From positions 151,921-215,920 of the forward strand of contig CAVIIX010000001.1 in the NCBI GenBank assembly GCA_963643225.1: a stretch of 64,000 nucleotides of DNA. The letters run 5' to 3'. The first letter of the stretch is position 1, and the number at the start of each line of letters is the position of its first letter. The position numbers and the translations under genes were made by a program. Shown here in pieces: positions 42,620-51,738 of the stretch. The DNA is from UBA1258 sp963643225 (lineage in GTDB: Bacteria; Bacillota; Clostridia; Lachnospirales; Lachnospiraceae). The notes beneath the pieces are model-generated. The model ran no database searches. It saw only the letters and a program-made list of their open reading frames with translations, and was not told the origin of the DNA.

Positions 42620-43879
42620 ATGGGAGACAAAAAATTAAAGGATCACCTTTCTTTTAAAGAAACGGTTCAGAGAATAAAAAATACAACTAAAGATGATTTG
42701 CTATGGTTTAAGGAATGGATTACCGACTATGGTAAGATTATTTTACCGCTCATGCTTTTAATACTGGTATCCGCAACCGTAGTAGTTTCTTTAAACGCAA
42801 GAGAAAAGGTTGATGTTGCAGCCCAAGAAGCCCTTGAGGTTCTTGAAGAAACTAAGGCTGAAGTTAACGAAATTCAGGAGACAAATTTCGACGAAGATAT
42901 GTATCCTGAAATAAATGCTTTGATTTATAAGTATTACGAAGCCTTGGAAATGGCCGATATCGATACTTTGATTGAAATTCAGAGTACGGTTACTTCAACA
43001 GAGACCATTCGTCTTACAAAGATGAGTGAATACATAGACCGATATGAAAACATTCATGTTTACACAAAGCCGGGTCCCTTTCAGGATACTTATATTGCTT
43101 ATGCATACAGTGAGGTTTATTTAGCGGGAAGAGATGATTATACTCCGGGACTTCAGGCTTTCTACATCTGCATGGATGAATTCGGTGGGTATTACATTAA
43201 TAACAGCGAGCTGACAAAAGAAGAAGCTTTGTATATTGAGAACGTGTCACAGCAGGCAGACGTTGTGGATTTAAAAAATTCGGTTAACGTATCATATGCA
43301 AAGATTATGGAAGAGAATACAGAACTTAGTGAATACTGGGCAAGTATTTCTGTTGAAATCGACCTTGCTGTAGGTGAACAATTATCTCTTGAAGCTCAGC
43401 TTCTTGCCCAGCTTGAAGAAGCAATGCAGGAAACGGAAGAGGGCAGTGACACAAAAGAGGATGAAGAAAAGAAACCTGAAATTATAAGGGTGAGAGTTGT
43501 TGAATCTGTAAACGTACGTAAATCAGACTCTGTCGGAGCCGATAAATTAGGAAGCGCTAAAGCTGGGGATACCTTTGTATTGCTTGAAGCAATGGCCAAC
43601 GGCTGGTCAAGAATCAGCTATGAAGGAAGTGAAGGCTATATTAAGAGTGAGTATCTTGAAGAGCTTGAAGATATCTCAGCAATTGAGACAGCAGGCACTT
43701 TAATAGTAAATACTGATTCGTTAAACGTAAGAGCAGAGCCTAATCAGACTTCTACTAAATTGGGTGTGCTGCTTGAAGGACAGATTATAGAACTTGTGGA
43801 ATATGTGGATGACTGGTGCAAGATTAAATTTAATGGTCAGATTGCATATGTTAAGGCTGAATTCGTTAAGGAACAGTAA
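42620..43879 (+). CDS. Membrane-anchored protein with two bacterial SH3 domains
   Basis: 419 residues from the ATG at 42620. A cytosolic head of about 40 residues is followed by one membrane helix (about 42-62, IILPLMLLILVSATVVVSL), a helical outer linker, an NTF2-like middle with an Ala/Tyr-rich DTYIAYAYSEVY stretch, a Glu-rich hinge, then two SH3b repeats (about 295-355 and 360-419, each with a VNVRK or LNVRAEP start). SH3b domains bind cell wall, so it likely sits between membrane and peptidoglycan. The open frame extends upstream, but only by reading through the tRNA gene. Confidence 0.86.
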   Translation: MGDKKLKDHLSFKETVQRIKNTTKDDLLWFKEWITDYGKIILPLMLLILVSATVVVSLNAREKVDVAAQEALEVLEETKAEVNEIQETNFDEDMYPEINALIYKYYEALEMADIDTLIEIQSTVTSTETIRLTKMSEYIDRYENIHVYTKPGPFQDTYIAYAYSEVYLAGRDDYTPGLQAFYICMDEFGGYYINNSELTKEEALYIENVSQQADVVDLKNSVNVSYAKIMEENTELSEYWASISVEIDLAVGEQLSLEAQLLAQLEEAMQETEEGSDTKEDEEKKPEIIRVRVVESVNVRKSDSVGADKLGSAKAGDTFVLLEAMANGWSRISYEGSEGYIKSEYLEELEDISAIETAGTLIVNTDSLNVRAEPNQTSTKLGVLLEGQIIELVEYVDDWCKIKFNGQIAYVKAEFVKEQ

Positions 43880-43889
43880 ACCCCAAAAT

Positions 43890-43924
43890 AAAAGAGTTTC
43901 GCTTGCGAAACTCTTTTATTTTTT
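43890..43924 (+). terminator. Rho-independent terminator
   Basis: Perfect 13-bp stem AAAAGAGTTTCGC / GCGAAACTCTTTT with a 2-nt loop, followed by more Ts. The TTTCGC core is also found in the hairpin at 63892. Confidence 0.9.
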
Positions 43925-43935
43925 GGTTATTATGA

Positions 43936-43941
43936 TAGAAT
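43936..43941 (+). promoter_or_regulatory. Possible extended -10 promoter of udk
   Basis: TGATAGAAT, the same extended -10 word as before priA; no good -35. GGAGG at 43957-43961 is the ribosome binding site. Confidence 0.4.
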
Positions 43942-43966
43942 ATTTAAAGATAAATTTGGAGGCGCC

Positions 43967-44596
43967 ATGAGTAAGGATGTTCTTGTTATAGGTATAGCAG
44001 GGGGTACCGGAAGCGGCAAAACTACAATTACGAGAAAGCTTGTTGAGAGATTTGGTTTTGAGGTTTCTGTCATTAAGCATGATAATTATTACAGGGCACA
44101 TCATGAAATGTCCTATGAGGAGCGTTCAAGGCTTAATTATGACCATCCTGATTCTTTAGAGACTGAGCTTATGATTGAACATATCAAGTCATTAAAGGAA
44201 GGTAAGGAAATCAAATGTCCCGTTTATGATTTTACAACTCATGACAGATCTTGTGACTTTGAAATTATCAAGCCTTCAAGGGTGCTTATTATAGAAGGCA
44301 TTTTGATTTTTACAGATAAACGTCTGTGCAATGAAATGGATATTAAAATCTTTGTTGATACGGATGCGGATGTGCGTATTTTGAGACGTATTATAAGAGA
44401 CGTTAAAAAGCGCGGCAGGAGCCTTGATTCGGTAGTGGACCAGTATTTAACAACGGTTAAGCCAATGCACGAGCAGTTTGTAGAGCCTTCCAAGAAAAAT
44501 GCGGACATTATCATTCCTGAGGGTGGTCACAACATTGTGGCTCTTGATATGGTTATTGACAGAGTTAATGCTCATTTAACAGGCAAGCACATATAA
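43967..44596 (+). CDS. udk: Uridine kinase
   Basis: Phosphorylates uridine and cytidine in pyrimidine salvage. Walker A GGTGSGKTT, HDNYYRAHHEMSYEERSRLNYDHPDS is the substrate-binding signature (positions 38-63), and FVDTDADVRILRRIIRDVKKRGR the lid. 209 residues. It is followed 19 bp later by thymidine kinase, so both salvage kinases are in one transcript. Confidence 0.94.
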   Translation: MSKDVLVIGIAGGTGSGKTTITRKLVERFGFEVSVIKHDNYYRAHHEMSYEERSRLNYDHPDSLETELMIEHIKSLKEGKEIKCPVYDFTTHDRSCDFEIIKPSRVLIIEGILIFTDKRLCNEMDIKIFVDTDADVRILRRIIRDVKKRGRSLDSVVDQYLTTVKPMHEQFVEPSKKNADIIIPEGGHNIVALDMVIDRVNAHLTGKHI

Positions 44597-44615
44597 ATAT
44601 AAGTGGGGTATATAA

Positions 44616-45194
44616 ATGGCAAAATTATATTTTAAATTCGGTGCGATGGGTTCAAGTAAATCGGCCCAGGCTTTAATTACTAAATTTAACTATGAAGAAT
44701 TAGGCATGACCGTATGGCTTGTTAAGCCTTCTGTTGATGACAGAGACGGAGCAGACATTATTCAGTCAAGAATCGGTTTAAAGGCTAAGGCATTTGTTAT
44801 AAGACCTGAACAGAGCATTGTGGAAGAATACAGGAAGGTTGGAAAAACAGATGTTATTATTGCAGATGAATCGCAGTTTTTTACTCCTTCCCAGATTGAT
44901 GAATTCAGATATCTTGTAGATGAAGAAGATATTCCTGTTTTGTGTTACGGCTTAAGAACCGACTTTTTAACTCACTTTTTCCCAGGTTCTGCGCGTTTAA
45001 TGGAACTTGCAGATTCTTTAATGGAAATCAAGACAGTATGTGCCTGTGGAAGAAAAGCTTCCGTTAATGCAAGAATTGATTCAGAAGGAAATATTATATA
45101 CGAAGGCAGTCAGGTATTCCTGGGAGGTAATGACAGCTATGTTGCAATGTGCCACAAATGCTGGAAAGAAGGAAGAAAATTTATACGAAAATAA
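44616..45194 (+). CDS. tdk: Thymidine kinase, type II
   Basis: Phosphorylates thymidine. P-loop GAMGSSKSAQ, DESQFF (catalytic acid), the YGLRTDF lasso region and the zinc cysteines CACGRK and CHKC. 192 residues, normal. The 3' end overlaps the likely start of the protease gene. Confidence 0.95.
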   Translation: MAKLYFKFGAMGSSKSAQALITKFNYEELGMTVWLVKPSVDDRDGADIIQSRIGLKAKAFVIRPEQSIVEEYRKVGKTDVIIADESQFFTPSQIDEFRYLVDEEDIPVLCYGLRTDFLTHFFPGSARLMELADSLMEIKTVCACGRKASVNARIDSEGNIIYEGSQVFLGGNDSYVAMCHKCWKEGRKFIRK

Positions 45195-46761
45195 TTATGG
45201 TGGCAGTAATAAAAGCAATAATTTAAAACGCATCCTGGGTATTTTCTTTTTATCCTTAGGTGTGTTTTTTTGCACGCTTTTCATTTATTTTTCATCGGCC
45301 GTTACTTTAATAAATGATAATCTAAAGGTAGAGCTTGGCACAGCTAAAGAGATTAGTCTTTCAAAAGAAAATTTTTTCAAAGGCTCGGATTTTGCTCTTT
45401 CCTTAATTACGCCCTCAGGCTTTGATAAAGATAATTTAAAGATTCCCGGTGATTATTATTTGGGCTTTAAATATTTATATAAAGAATATTTTGTAAAAAT
45501 AACAGTTTCAGATACAAAGGCACCGGTTATAAACTTTAATAATGATAAATTTATTGCAAAAGAAAACGAATTAATTAATACGCTTTATTTTGTAGACAGT
45601 GTTATTGATGAAAGCAGCTATAAACTATCTTATTTAAATTCAGATAAGGATGAAAGCATTATTGTTTCTGGTGAGGGCATTACCTTTACAGAAAGCGGTG
45701 TTAAAAAAATCACTTTAAGAGCCGTAGACACCTATGATAATGCAGCTGATTATAATTTATCCGTAATAGTTGACAGTGTGCCTAAAATAATCGGAATTAA
45801 GGAATATTACGTGGCTCTTGGTTCAAGCGTTGATTTATTAAAGGGTGTAACAGCCTTTGATAAGGAGGATGAGGACGTAAGCGACACATTGACTATCAAC
45901 AAGGATATTTCAAAGATTACCGATGCAGGTGATTTTACCGTTAAATATACAGCAACGGATTCCTATGGTATTGAAGGAAGCGCTGAAGGCCTTGTTCACG
46001 TTTATGATGCTTTAACAATACAGGATCTGGTAAATACCGGAGTGCTTGATAGTGACGATGATAACATATCGGGCGTTATTAATCCCTATGACTGTGGCTA
46101 TTTGATTGAAGGAGATGAAGAAACCGCAGTCGAAATGTTAAAGCCTGCGATTGTAAGAATTTCCTATGAAAATTCAGGAAAACGCGCAAACGGAAGCGGA
46201 TATATTTTAAAAATTTCTGAGGATGAAATAATTGTCTGTACAAATAAGCATGTAGTAGGTTCGCAAAACGTCGTAAACGTTACTTTACATGACGGCACTG
46301 TTGTAAGGGGTAAGGTTAAAGCTGCAAAGAAAGTACCTGATATAGGCTTTATTGTTGTGGACACTAAAGCTGTGAAGGCTGAACTTCTTTCAACCTTAAA
46401 GACTGTTCATATAAATTTAAATTATTTTGAAGCCTTAAATAACAACCCGCAGCTTGGTCTTTCAATGTACTGTATTAATGCAGACGGTTCAAAATGGCTT
46501 ACTCACTATGGTAAGATAGTAAGAAAATCAGGAGTGCTTGACGAATATTTTTCCGATTTCGATTATCCGGTTACCGAAGTAAGTGTTAAATTAAAGCCCG
46601 GAGTGTCAGGCTCGGCAATCTTTGATGAACACTGTAATTTAATCTGTATGGCAGCCTTTTACTGGACCAATAACGGAGTAAATGAAAATTATGGTGTTTC
46701 CTTGGATGATATTTTGGAATATTACGAAGAGGTATTTAAAGAGCCTCTTCAATATTATTAA
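45139..46761 (+). CDS. Membrane-anchored trypsin-like serine protease with Ig-like domains
   Basis: 540 residues from the ATG at 45139, 11 nt after GGGAGG; the first 56 bp overlap tdk. A lysine-rich head is followed by one membrane helix (about 33-55). Outside are two Ig/cadherin-like domains (about 130-215 and 218-295, the second close to DUF5011). The trypsin-like domain is about 320-530 with His in TNKHVVG, Asp in VPDIGFIVVD and Ser in PGVSGSAIF. There is no PDZ domain, so it is not a standard HtrA. The start is uncertain because the frame is open through tdk. Confidence 0.78.
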   Translation: MLQCATNAGKKEENLYENNYGGSNKSNNLKRILGIFFLSLGVFFCTLFIYFSSAVTLINDNLKVELGTAKEISLSKENFFKGSDFALSLITPSGFDKDNLKIPGDYYLGFKYLYKEYFVKITVSDTKAPVINFNNDKFIAKENELINTLYFVDSVIDESSYKLSYLNSDKDESIIVSGEGITFTESGVKKITLRAVDTYDNAADYNLSVIVDSVPKIIGIKEYYVALGSSVDLLKGVTAFDKEDEDVSDTLTINKDISKITDAGDFTVKYTATDSYGIEGSAEGLVHVYDALTIQDLVNTGVLDSDDDNISGVINPYDCGYLIEGDEETAVEMLKPAIVRISYENSGKRANGSGYILKISEDEIIVCTNKHVVGSQNVVNVTLHDGTVVRGKVKAAKKVPDIGFIVVDTKAVKAELLSTLKTVHINLNYFEALNNNPQLGLSMYCINADGSKWLTHYGKIVRKSGVLDEYFSDFDYPVTEVSVKLKPGVSGSAIFDEHCNLICMAAFYWTNNGVNENYGVSLDDILEYYEEVFKEPLQYY

Positions 46762-46775
46762 ATAAAGGACTAAAA

Positions 46776-47495
46776 ATGGAAGAAAATTCAGGCGTAAGAA
46801 TAAATAAATATATTGCCTCCTGCGGCGCTGCTTCAAGACGGGATGCAGATAAATTAATAGAAGCAGGAAAGGTAACGATAAACGGCAGGGAGGCTAATAC
46901 CGGTGATAAGGTATTTGAAGGCGACAGCGTTAAAATCGGTTCAAAGCTTTTAAAGCCTATGGAAGAAACCATAGTGCTTGCCTATTATAAGCCTGTCGGA
47001 ATCACCTGCACTGAAAGAGATGCTCATGCAGACTATATCGTTAAGGATCAGGTACGGTTTAAAGAAAGAGTTACCTATGCAGGAAGACTTGATAAGGATT
47101 CTGAGGGCTTACTTTTAATGACCAATGACGGAGACCTTATTCAGAAAATGATGAAGGGTGAAAACGGTCACGAAAAGGAATATCTTGTTAAAATAAACGG
47201 ACCTGTGTATAAGGAGCTTATAGATAAACTTTCTGAAGGTATTTATCTTAAGGAATTAAAGAAAAAAACTAAGCCCTGTAAGGTGAAAAAGATTTCTCAC
47301 GATACTTTTTCAATTGTATTAACTCAGGGGTTAAATCGACAAATTCGCCGAATGTGTGAGACAATTGGAGTAAAAGTGGTAAATTTGAAGCGCATAAGAG
47401 TGGTAAATGTAACTTTAGGCACGCTTCAGCCTAATCAGTACAGACAATTAAGCAGGGAAGAAGTAAATGCTCTAAAAAAGGCTTTGGAAAAATAA
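46776..47495 (+). CDS. rluF: 23S rRNA pseudouridine synthase, RluF-like
   Basis: RsuA-family synthase. An S4 RNA-binding domain (RINKYIASCGAASRRDADKLIE) is followed by the catalytic domain with GRLDKDSEGLLLMTNDG, in which the Asp is the catalytic residue, and QGLNRQIRRMCE. 239 residues. RluF is favoured over RluB/RsuA by the HEKEYLVKI and NLKRIRV stretches; the exact target base is inference. Confidence 0.87.
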   Translation: MEENSGVRINKYIASCGAASRRDADKLIEAGKVTINGREANTGDKVFEGDSVKIGSKLLKPMEETIVLAYYKPVGITCTERDAHADYIVKDQVRFKERVTYAGRLDKDSEGLLLMTNDGDLIQKMMKGENGHEKEYLVKINGPVYKELIDKLSEGIYLKELKKKTKPCKVKKISHDTFSIVLTQGLNRQIRRMCETIGVKVVNLKRIRVVNVTLGTLQPNQYRQLSREEVNALKKALEK

Positions 47496-47520
47496 AAAAG
47501 TAGAGGTAATTGATAGGGAT

Positions 47521-49476
47521 ATGGCAACGGGTAATGAAAGAATGACAGAACTCATTCATATTTTGAATAAGGCTTCAGAGGCTTATTATGCTAAAGATGA
47601 AGAGATAATGTCTAATTTTGAATATGATGCTTTATATGATGAACTGGTGGCTTTGGAAGAAGAAACCGGTGTTATTCTATCAAATTCCCCCACTCAGAAG
47701 GTAGGCTATGAAACAGTAAAATACCTTCCTGAGGAAATCCATGAAAGGCCAATGCTGTCATTATCAAAGACAAAAGACGTTAACGAGCTTTCTGCATTTT
47801 TATCAGATAAAGAAGGGTTACTTAGCTGGAAGCTTGACGGTCTTACGGTTGTATTAACCTATGAAAATGGCGCTTTATCAAAGGCTGTAACAAGAGGAAA
47901 CGGTTTAAAGGGAGAGGTTATTACTCCAAATGCAAGGACCTTTGAAAACATACCTCTTAAAATTAATTTTAAAGAAAAGCTTGTATTAAGAGGCGAGGCG
48001 GTAATTACCTATGAAGCCTTTGAATTAATAAATTCAAAAATTGAAAATGATGAGGATAAATACAAGAATCCACGTAATTTGTGTTCAGGCTCCGTAAGAC
48101 AGTTAAACAGTGAAATTACAAAAAATCGTCATGTGCGACTAATTGTATTTTCGTTAGTTTCTGCTGAAGGAAAAGAATTTAATTTAAGAAGTGAGGAATT
48201 TGATTTTTTAAATTCCTTAGGCTTTGAAACAGTAGAGCATTTTAAGGTAGATAAGGCTTCAATATTTGATTGTGTAAAAGATTTTGCAAGGAGAGTGCCG
48301 GATTATCCCATTCCTTCAGACGGTCTTGTTTTATCCTTTAACGATATTAACTACGGAAAAAGCCTTGGCATGACCGCTAAATTTCCAAGAGATTCCATTG
48401 CTTTTAAATGGGCAGACGAAACAGCACAGACTATTTTACGTAAAATAGAATGGAGTCCTTCAAGGACAGGTCTTATTAATCCCGTTGCAATATTTGATAC
48501 GGTTGATCTTGAAGGCACTTCCGTATCAAGGGCAAGCGTTCATAATTTATCCGTAATGGAGGATTTATGTCTTGGTATCGGGGATAAAATTTTAGTTTAT
48601 AAGGCTAATATGATTATTCCTCAGATTGCAGAAAACCTTACTAAAAGCTCTGACCTTGAAATTCCAAAACATTGTCCATGCTGCGGAGGAGATACAGTAA
48701 CACGCGTTATTAAAGAAGCAAAGAGCTTATACTGTACTAATCCTCAATGCCCTGCCAAGCAGATAAAGAAATTTTCTTTATTTGTATCACGAGATGCCTT
48801 AAATGTAGACGGACTTTCTGAAGCTACACTTGAAAAATTTATTGACGAAGGCTTTATTAAATCCTATTCAGACATATTTAATATAGATAAATACAAGGAA
48901 AGCATTATTATTATGGAAGGCTTTGGAGAAAAGTCTTATAATAATTTAGTAAAAAGCCTTGAAAAAGCTAAAAATGTTTCTTTGGCTAATTTTATATATT
49001 CACTTGGAATTTCAAATGTAGGTCTTTCAAATGCAAAAGTAATCTGTAAGGCATTTGATTATGATTTAGAAAAAATCTTTTCTTTATCCAAGGAAGACTT
49101 ACTTACGGTTGAAGGAATAGGAGAGGTGATTGCAGAAGCTTTTTCTTCATATTTTAAAAATAATGAAAATATGGAAGAGGTGCGCCGCCTTTTAGACATT
49201 TTAAATATCAGGACAGAAAGCGTTAACACGGAAGGGTCTTTGCTTTTAGGAAAGACTGTTGTGGTGACAGGAAGTCTTAATATGTTTTCAAACCGTAAGG
49301 ATTTACAGGCTGAAATTGAAAAACGTGGTGGTAAAGTGGCAGGCTCTGTTTCAAAAAGCACCTTTGTGCTTGTAAATAATGATTTATTATCCAATTCATC
49401 TAAAAATAAAACGGCCAAAGAACTTTCGATTCCGATTATTTCGGAGGAAGAATTTGTAAACAAATATTTAAATTAA
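47521..49476 (+). CDS. ligA: NAD+-dependent DNA ligase (divergent LigA)
   Basis: Seals nicks in replication and repair. Domain order is normal over 651 residues: Ia domain, adenylation domain with KLDGLTVVL (adenylated Lys), OB fold with SRTGLINPVAIF, four-Cys zinc finger (CPCCGG and CTNPQC), helix-hairpin-helix repeats and a C-terminal BRCT domain. It departs from the consensus at several catalytic-region motifs: TRGNG for TRGDG, DGLVLSF for DGVVxKV, and KANMIIPQI for RAGDVIP-like. Confidence 0.9.
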   Translation: MATGNERMTELIHILNKASEAYYAKDEEIMSNFEYDALYDELVALEEETGVILSNSPTQKVGYETVKYLPEEIHERPMLSLSKTKDVNELSAFLSDKEGLLSWKLDGLTVVLTYENGALSKAVTRGNGLKGEVITPNARTFENIPLKINFKEKLVLRGEAVITYEAFELINSKIENDEDKYKNPRNLCSGSVRQLNSEITKNRHVRLIVFSLVSAEGKEFNLRSEEFDFLNSLGFETVEHFKVDKASIFDCVKDFARRVPDYPIPSDGLVLSFNDINYGKSLGMTAKFPRDSIAFKWADETAQTILRKIEWSPSRTGLINPVAIFDTVDLEGTSVSRASVHNLSVMEDLCLGIGDKILVYKANMIIPQIAENLTKSSDLEIPKHCPCCGGDTVTRVIKEAKSLYCTNPQCPAKQIKKFSLFVSRDALNVDGLSEATLEKFIDEGFIKSYSDIFNIDKYKESIIIMEGFGEKSYNNLVKSLEKAKNVSLANFIYSLGISNVGLSNAKVICKAFDYDLEKIFSLSKEDLLTVEGIGEVIAEAFSSYFKNNENMEEVRRLLDILNIRTESVNTEGSLLLGKTVVVTGSLNMFSNRKDLQAEIEKRGGKVAGSVSKSTFVLVNNDLLSNSSKNKTAKELSIPIISEEEFVNKYLN

Positions 49477-49490
49477 GCGAGGAAATTAAA

Positions 49491-50417
49491 ATGCCAATTA
49501 AAATTCAGGATTCACTGCCGGCTCAGGCTATACTTGAGAAGGAAAACATATTTGTAATGACGGAGTATAGAGCAATGCATCAGGATATCCGTCCTTTAAA
49601 TGTGCTTATCATGAATCTTATGCCAAATAAAGAAATTACTGAGACTCAGATTTTAAGAAAGCTTTCAAATTCACCTCTTCAGGTTAACGTGGAGCTTTTA
49701 CAGACTCAGAGCTATACGCCTACACACGTGGATGCAAGCCACCTTGAATCTTTTTATACTACCTTTGATAAAATTAAAGATCGCAAATTTGACGGTATGA
49801 TTATAACAGGTGCTCCTCTTGACTACGTTAAATTTGAAGATGTTGCCTACTGGGATGAAATGAAGATGATTTTTGACTGGTGTGAAACCCATGTGCACTG
49901 TACCTTCTATCTCTGCTGGGCATGCTTTGCGGCTTTATATTATTATTACGGTCTTGAACGCTTTGATAGAGAAGAGAAACTTTCAGGAGTATACAAGCAT
50001 CATGTATGCAAGCCCACATCACCCTTGTTTAGAGGCTTTGACGATGAATTCTGGGCTCCTCATTCAAGAGCAATGGGTATTGAAAGAGAAAAAATTGAAA
50101 AAACCGAAGGCCTTGAACTTATGGCTTATTCGGATGAAGCAGGCGTTGCAATCGTAAAGAGTGAAGATTCGAGAAAATTCTTTGTGGGCCTTCATGCAGA
50201 ATATGATGCAAATACCTTGTCTGATGAATATTTCAGAGATTTAAACAAGGGAATGAACCCCAAAATTCCCTGCAATTATTTCCCGGATGACGATCCTGCC
50301 AAAAAGCCTATAGTTAACTGGCGTTCAACAGGCCAGCTTTTATATACAAACTGGCTGAACTATTATGTGTATCAGGCTACTCCTTATGAAGTTGAAAGTA
50401 TTGGAAGCAGAAATTAA
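49491..50417 (+). CDS. metA: Homoserine O-acyltransferase MetA
   Basis: Activates homoserine in methionine synthesis. 308 residues; the nucleophile is Cys142 in YLCWACFAALYY, with the His in GVYKHHV and the Glu further on. At position 111, which decides the acyl donor (Gly for succinyl-CoA as in E. coli, Glu for acetyl-CoA as in Bacillus), this protein has Asp (GAPLDYVKF). An acetyltransferase is therefore likely. It lies 14 bp after ligA; there is no SAM riboswitch or T-box leader in that space. Confidence 0.94.
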   Translation: MPIKIQDSLPAQAILEKENIFVMTEYRAMHQDIRPLNVLIMNLMPNKEITETQILRKLSNSPLQVNVELLQTQSYTPTHVDASHLESFYTTFDKIKDRKFDGMIITGAPLDYVKFEDVAYWDEMKMIFDWCETHVHCTFYLCWACFAALYYYYGLERFDREEKLSGVYKHHVCKPTSPLFRGFDDEFWAPHSRAMGIEREKIEKTEGLELMAYSDEAGVAIVKSEDSRKFFVGLHAEYDANTLSDEYFRDLNKGMNPKIPCNYFPDDDPAKKPIVNWRSTGQLLYTNWLNYYVYQATPYEVESIGSRN

Positions 50418-50469
50418 GGCACGCAGTGCCGCTTTTAGTAGAGCTGTAGCGAAGCGAATTGCGAATATC
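50418..50469. repeat. Modular intergenic repeat, copy E
   Basis: GGCACGCAGTGCCGCTTTTA ... GCGAAGCGAATTGCGAATAT C. It directly follows the metA stop and fills the space between the convergent metA and K+ channel genes. Same orientation as copy F, opposite to copy D. Confidence 0.85.
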
Positions 50470-50474
50470 GTTTA

Positions 50475-51644
50475 CTAATTTTCTTTATGTCTTGAATACA
50501 TAATGATTTTATCGTTTGTACGTATCACTGTTGAACCGTTTGGAATGAAGGTACTTTTGCCACGCTCAACCATAACAATAAGCTCCTGCCTTGAAATATC
50601 AAGATCCTTGATGGCATTTCCAACCCATGGATTTTCATCCTTAATGATGATTTCCTTTAAGTTAATTTCCACAGGCTCCTTATAATGCTTGGCAGCAAAT
50701 ACGAGAGTGTCTCCTGATTTTAAAAGTGTATCGCCTTTAGGTACGATTACATTTGAGCTTCTTAAAATCATTACAAGCAAAAATTCAGGAGGGAAGACTA
50801 TTTCCCTGATTAATTTATTGTTCCAGGGGTGGGATGGCTGAATGCAGGAAGTGATAAATTTCAGTTCCTTTTCTTCAGCATAGTTTTCAATCTGTTTTAA
50901 TTTTGTATACTGCTCCACGAATCCGGCACTTATGATACCTGTGGGGATAGCCACCATACCGACACCTAAAAAAGATATCACAATTGCCATTATCTGACCC
51001 GCAACGGTTACAGGATAAATGTCTCCGTAGCCTACTGTTAAAAGAGTTGAGGCAGCCCACCATATTCCTGAAAAGGCATTAAAAAACTGCTCAGGCTGTG
51101 CTTCATGCTCCAGTGAATACATGCAAAGGGATGCGGCAAGCATCATAATTAAAATAAGCACGATTGAAGATAACAGCTGATTTTTCTTTTCTTTAATGAC
51201 GTCGGTAATAACATTAAAGGCATCGTATCGTGAATTTATCTTAAACAATTTAAAGATTCTTATTACTCTTAATATTCTGAAGGCAACTGCGCCAGCAGGG
51301 AACATAACGGGCAGATAGAAGGGCAAAAGAGTAAATAAATCTATAATTCCGTAAAAAGAGAATATAAATTTTATAACTGCAATTGGTCTTTTTAATTCAG
51401 GATAAAGATATTCGGCAGTCCATAGACGTAAAATATATTCAATTGTAAAAATTATAATCGTGATTAATTCGATTACGTCGAAAACGCCGTACAAGGAATA
51501 AAATTCATCAAAGGTATCGAATAGAGTGACAAATAAATTTAAAACAATGGTAATGACAATAAATACGTCAAAAAGGCGACTTATCTTATCATCTTTAGAG
51601 CCTATCTGTATTACATTAAAAACTTTTTTCTTAAATTCTTTCAC
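50475..51644 (-). CDS. Voltage-gated-type potassium channel with TrkA-C domains
   Basis: 389 residues, six membrane segments. S4 carries spaced basic residues (FRILRVIRIFKLFKI), the pore has TLLTVGYGD, and S6 is followed by two regulatory modules of the TrkA-C/RCK type (FLLVMILRSSNVIVPKGDTLL and ELIVMVERGKSTFIPNGSTVI). The start is a GTG at 51644 with GGAGGA 6 nt upstream. It is transcribed toward metA and divergent from the serine hydrolase. Confidence 0.92.
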   Translation of the reverse strand: MKEFKKKVFNVIQIGSKDDKISRLFDVFIVITIVLNLFVTLFDTFDEFYSLYGVFDVIELITIIIFTIEYILRLWTAEYLYPELKRPIAVIKFIFSFYGIIDLFTLLPFYLPVMFPAGAVAFRILRVIRIFKLFKINSRYDAFNVITDVIKEKKNQLLSSIVLILIMMLAASLCMYSLEHEAQPEQFFNAFSGIWWAASTLLTVGYGDIYPVTVAGQIMAIVISFLGVGMVAIPTGIISAGFVEQYTKLKQIENYAEEKELKFITSCIQPSHPWNNKLIREIVFPPEFLLVMILRSSNVIVPKGDTLLKSGDTLVFAAKHYKEPVEINLKEIIIKDENPWVGNAIKDLDISRQELIVMVERGKSTFIPNGSTVIRTNDKIIMYSRHKEN

Positions 51645-51669
51645 TATTAATCCTCCAATGCACTTAATT

Positions 51670-51698
51670 ATTATAAGGCAAAAGAAAATATATTTCTA
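51670..51698 (-). promoter_or_regulatory. Promoter of the K+ channel gene
   Basis: On the - strand: -35 TAGAAA (51693-51698), 17-bp spacer, perfect -10 TATAAT (51670-51675). Confidence 0.5.
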
Positions 51699-51738
51699 CA
51701 TTATTGACTTAACTTAAATTTTATAAGATAAATGAAGT

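Noticed and set aside
42352..42630. Open frame on the - strand, 92 residues
   Set aside because: It is antisense to the tRNA and the hairpins 5' of it and has no ribosome binding site.
49477..49490. SAM riboswitch or T-box before metA
   Set aside because: Only 14 bp separate ligA from metA; there is no room for a leader RNA.
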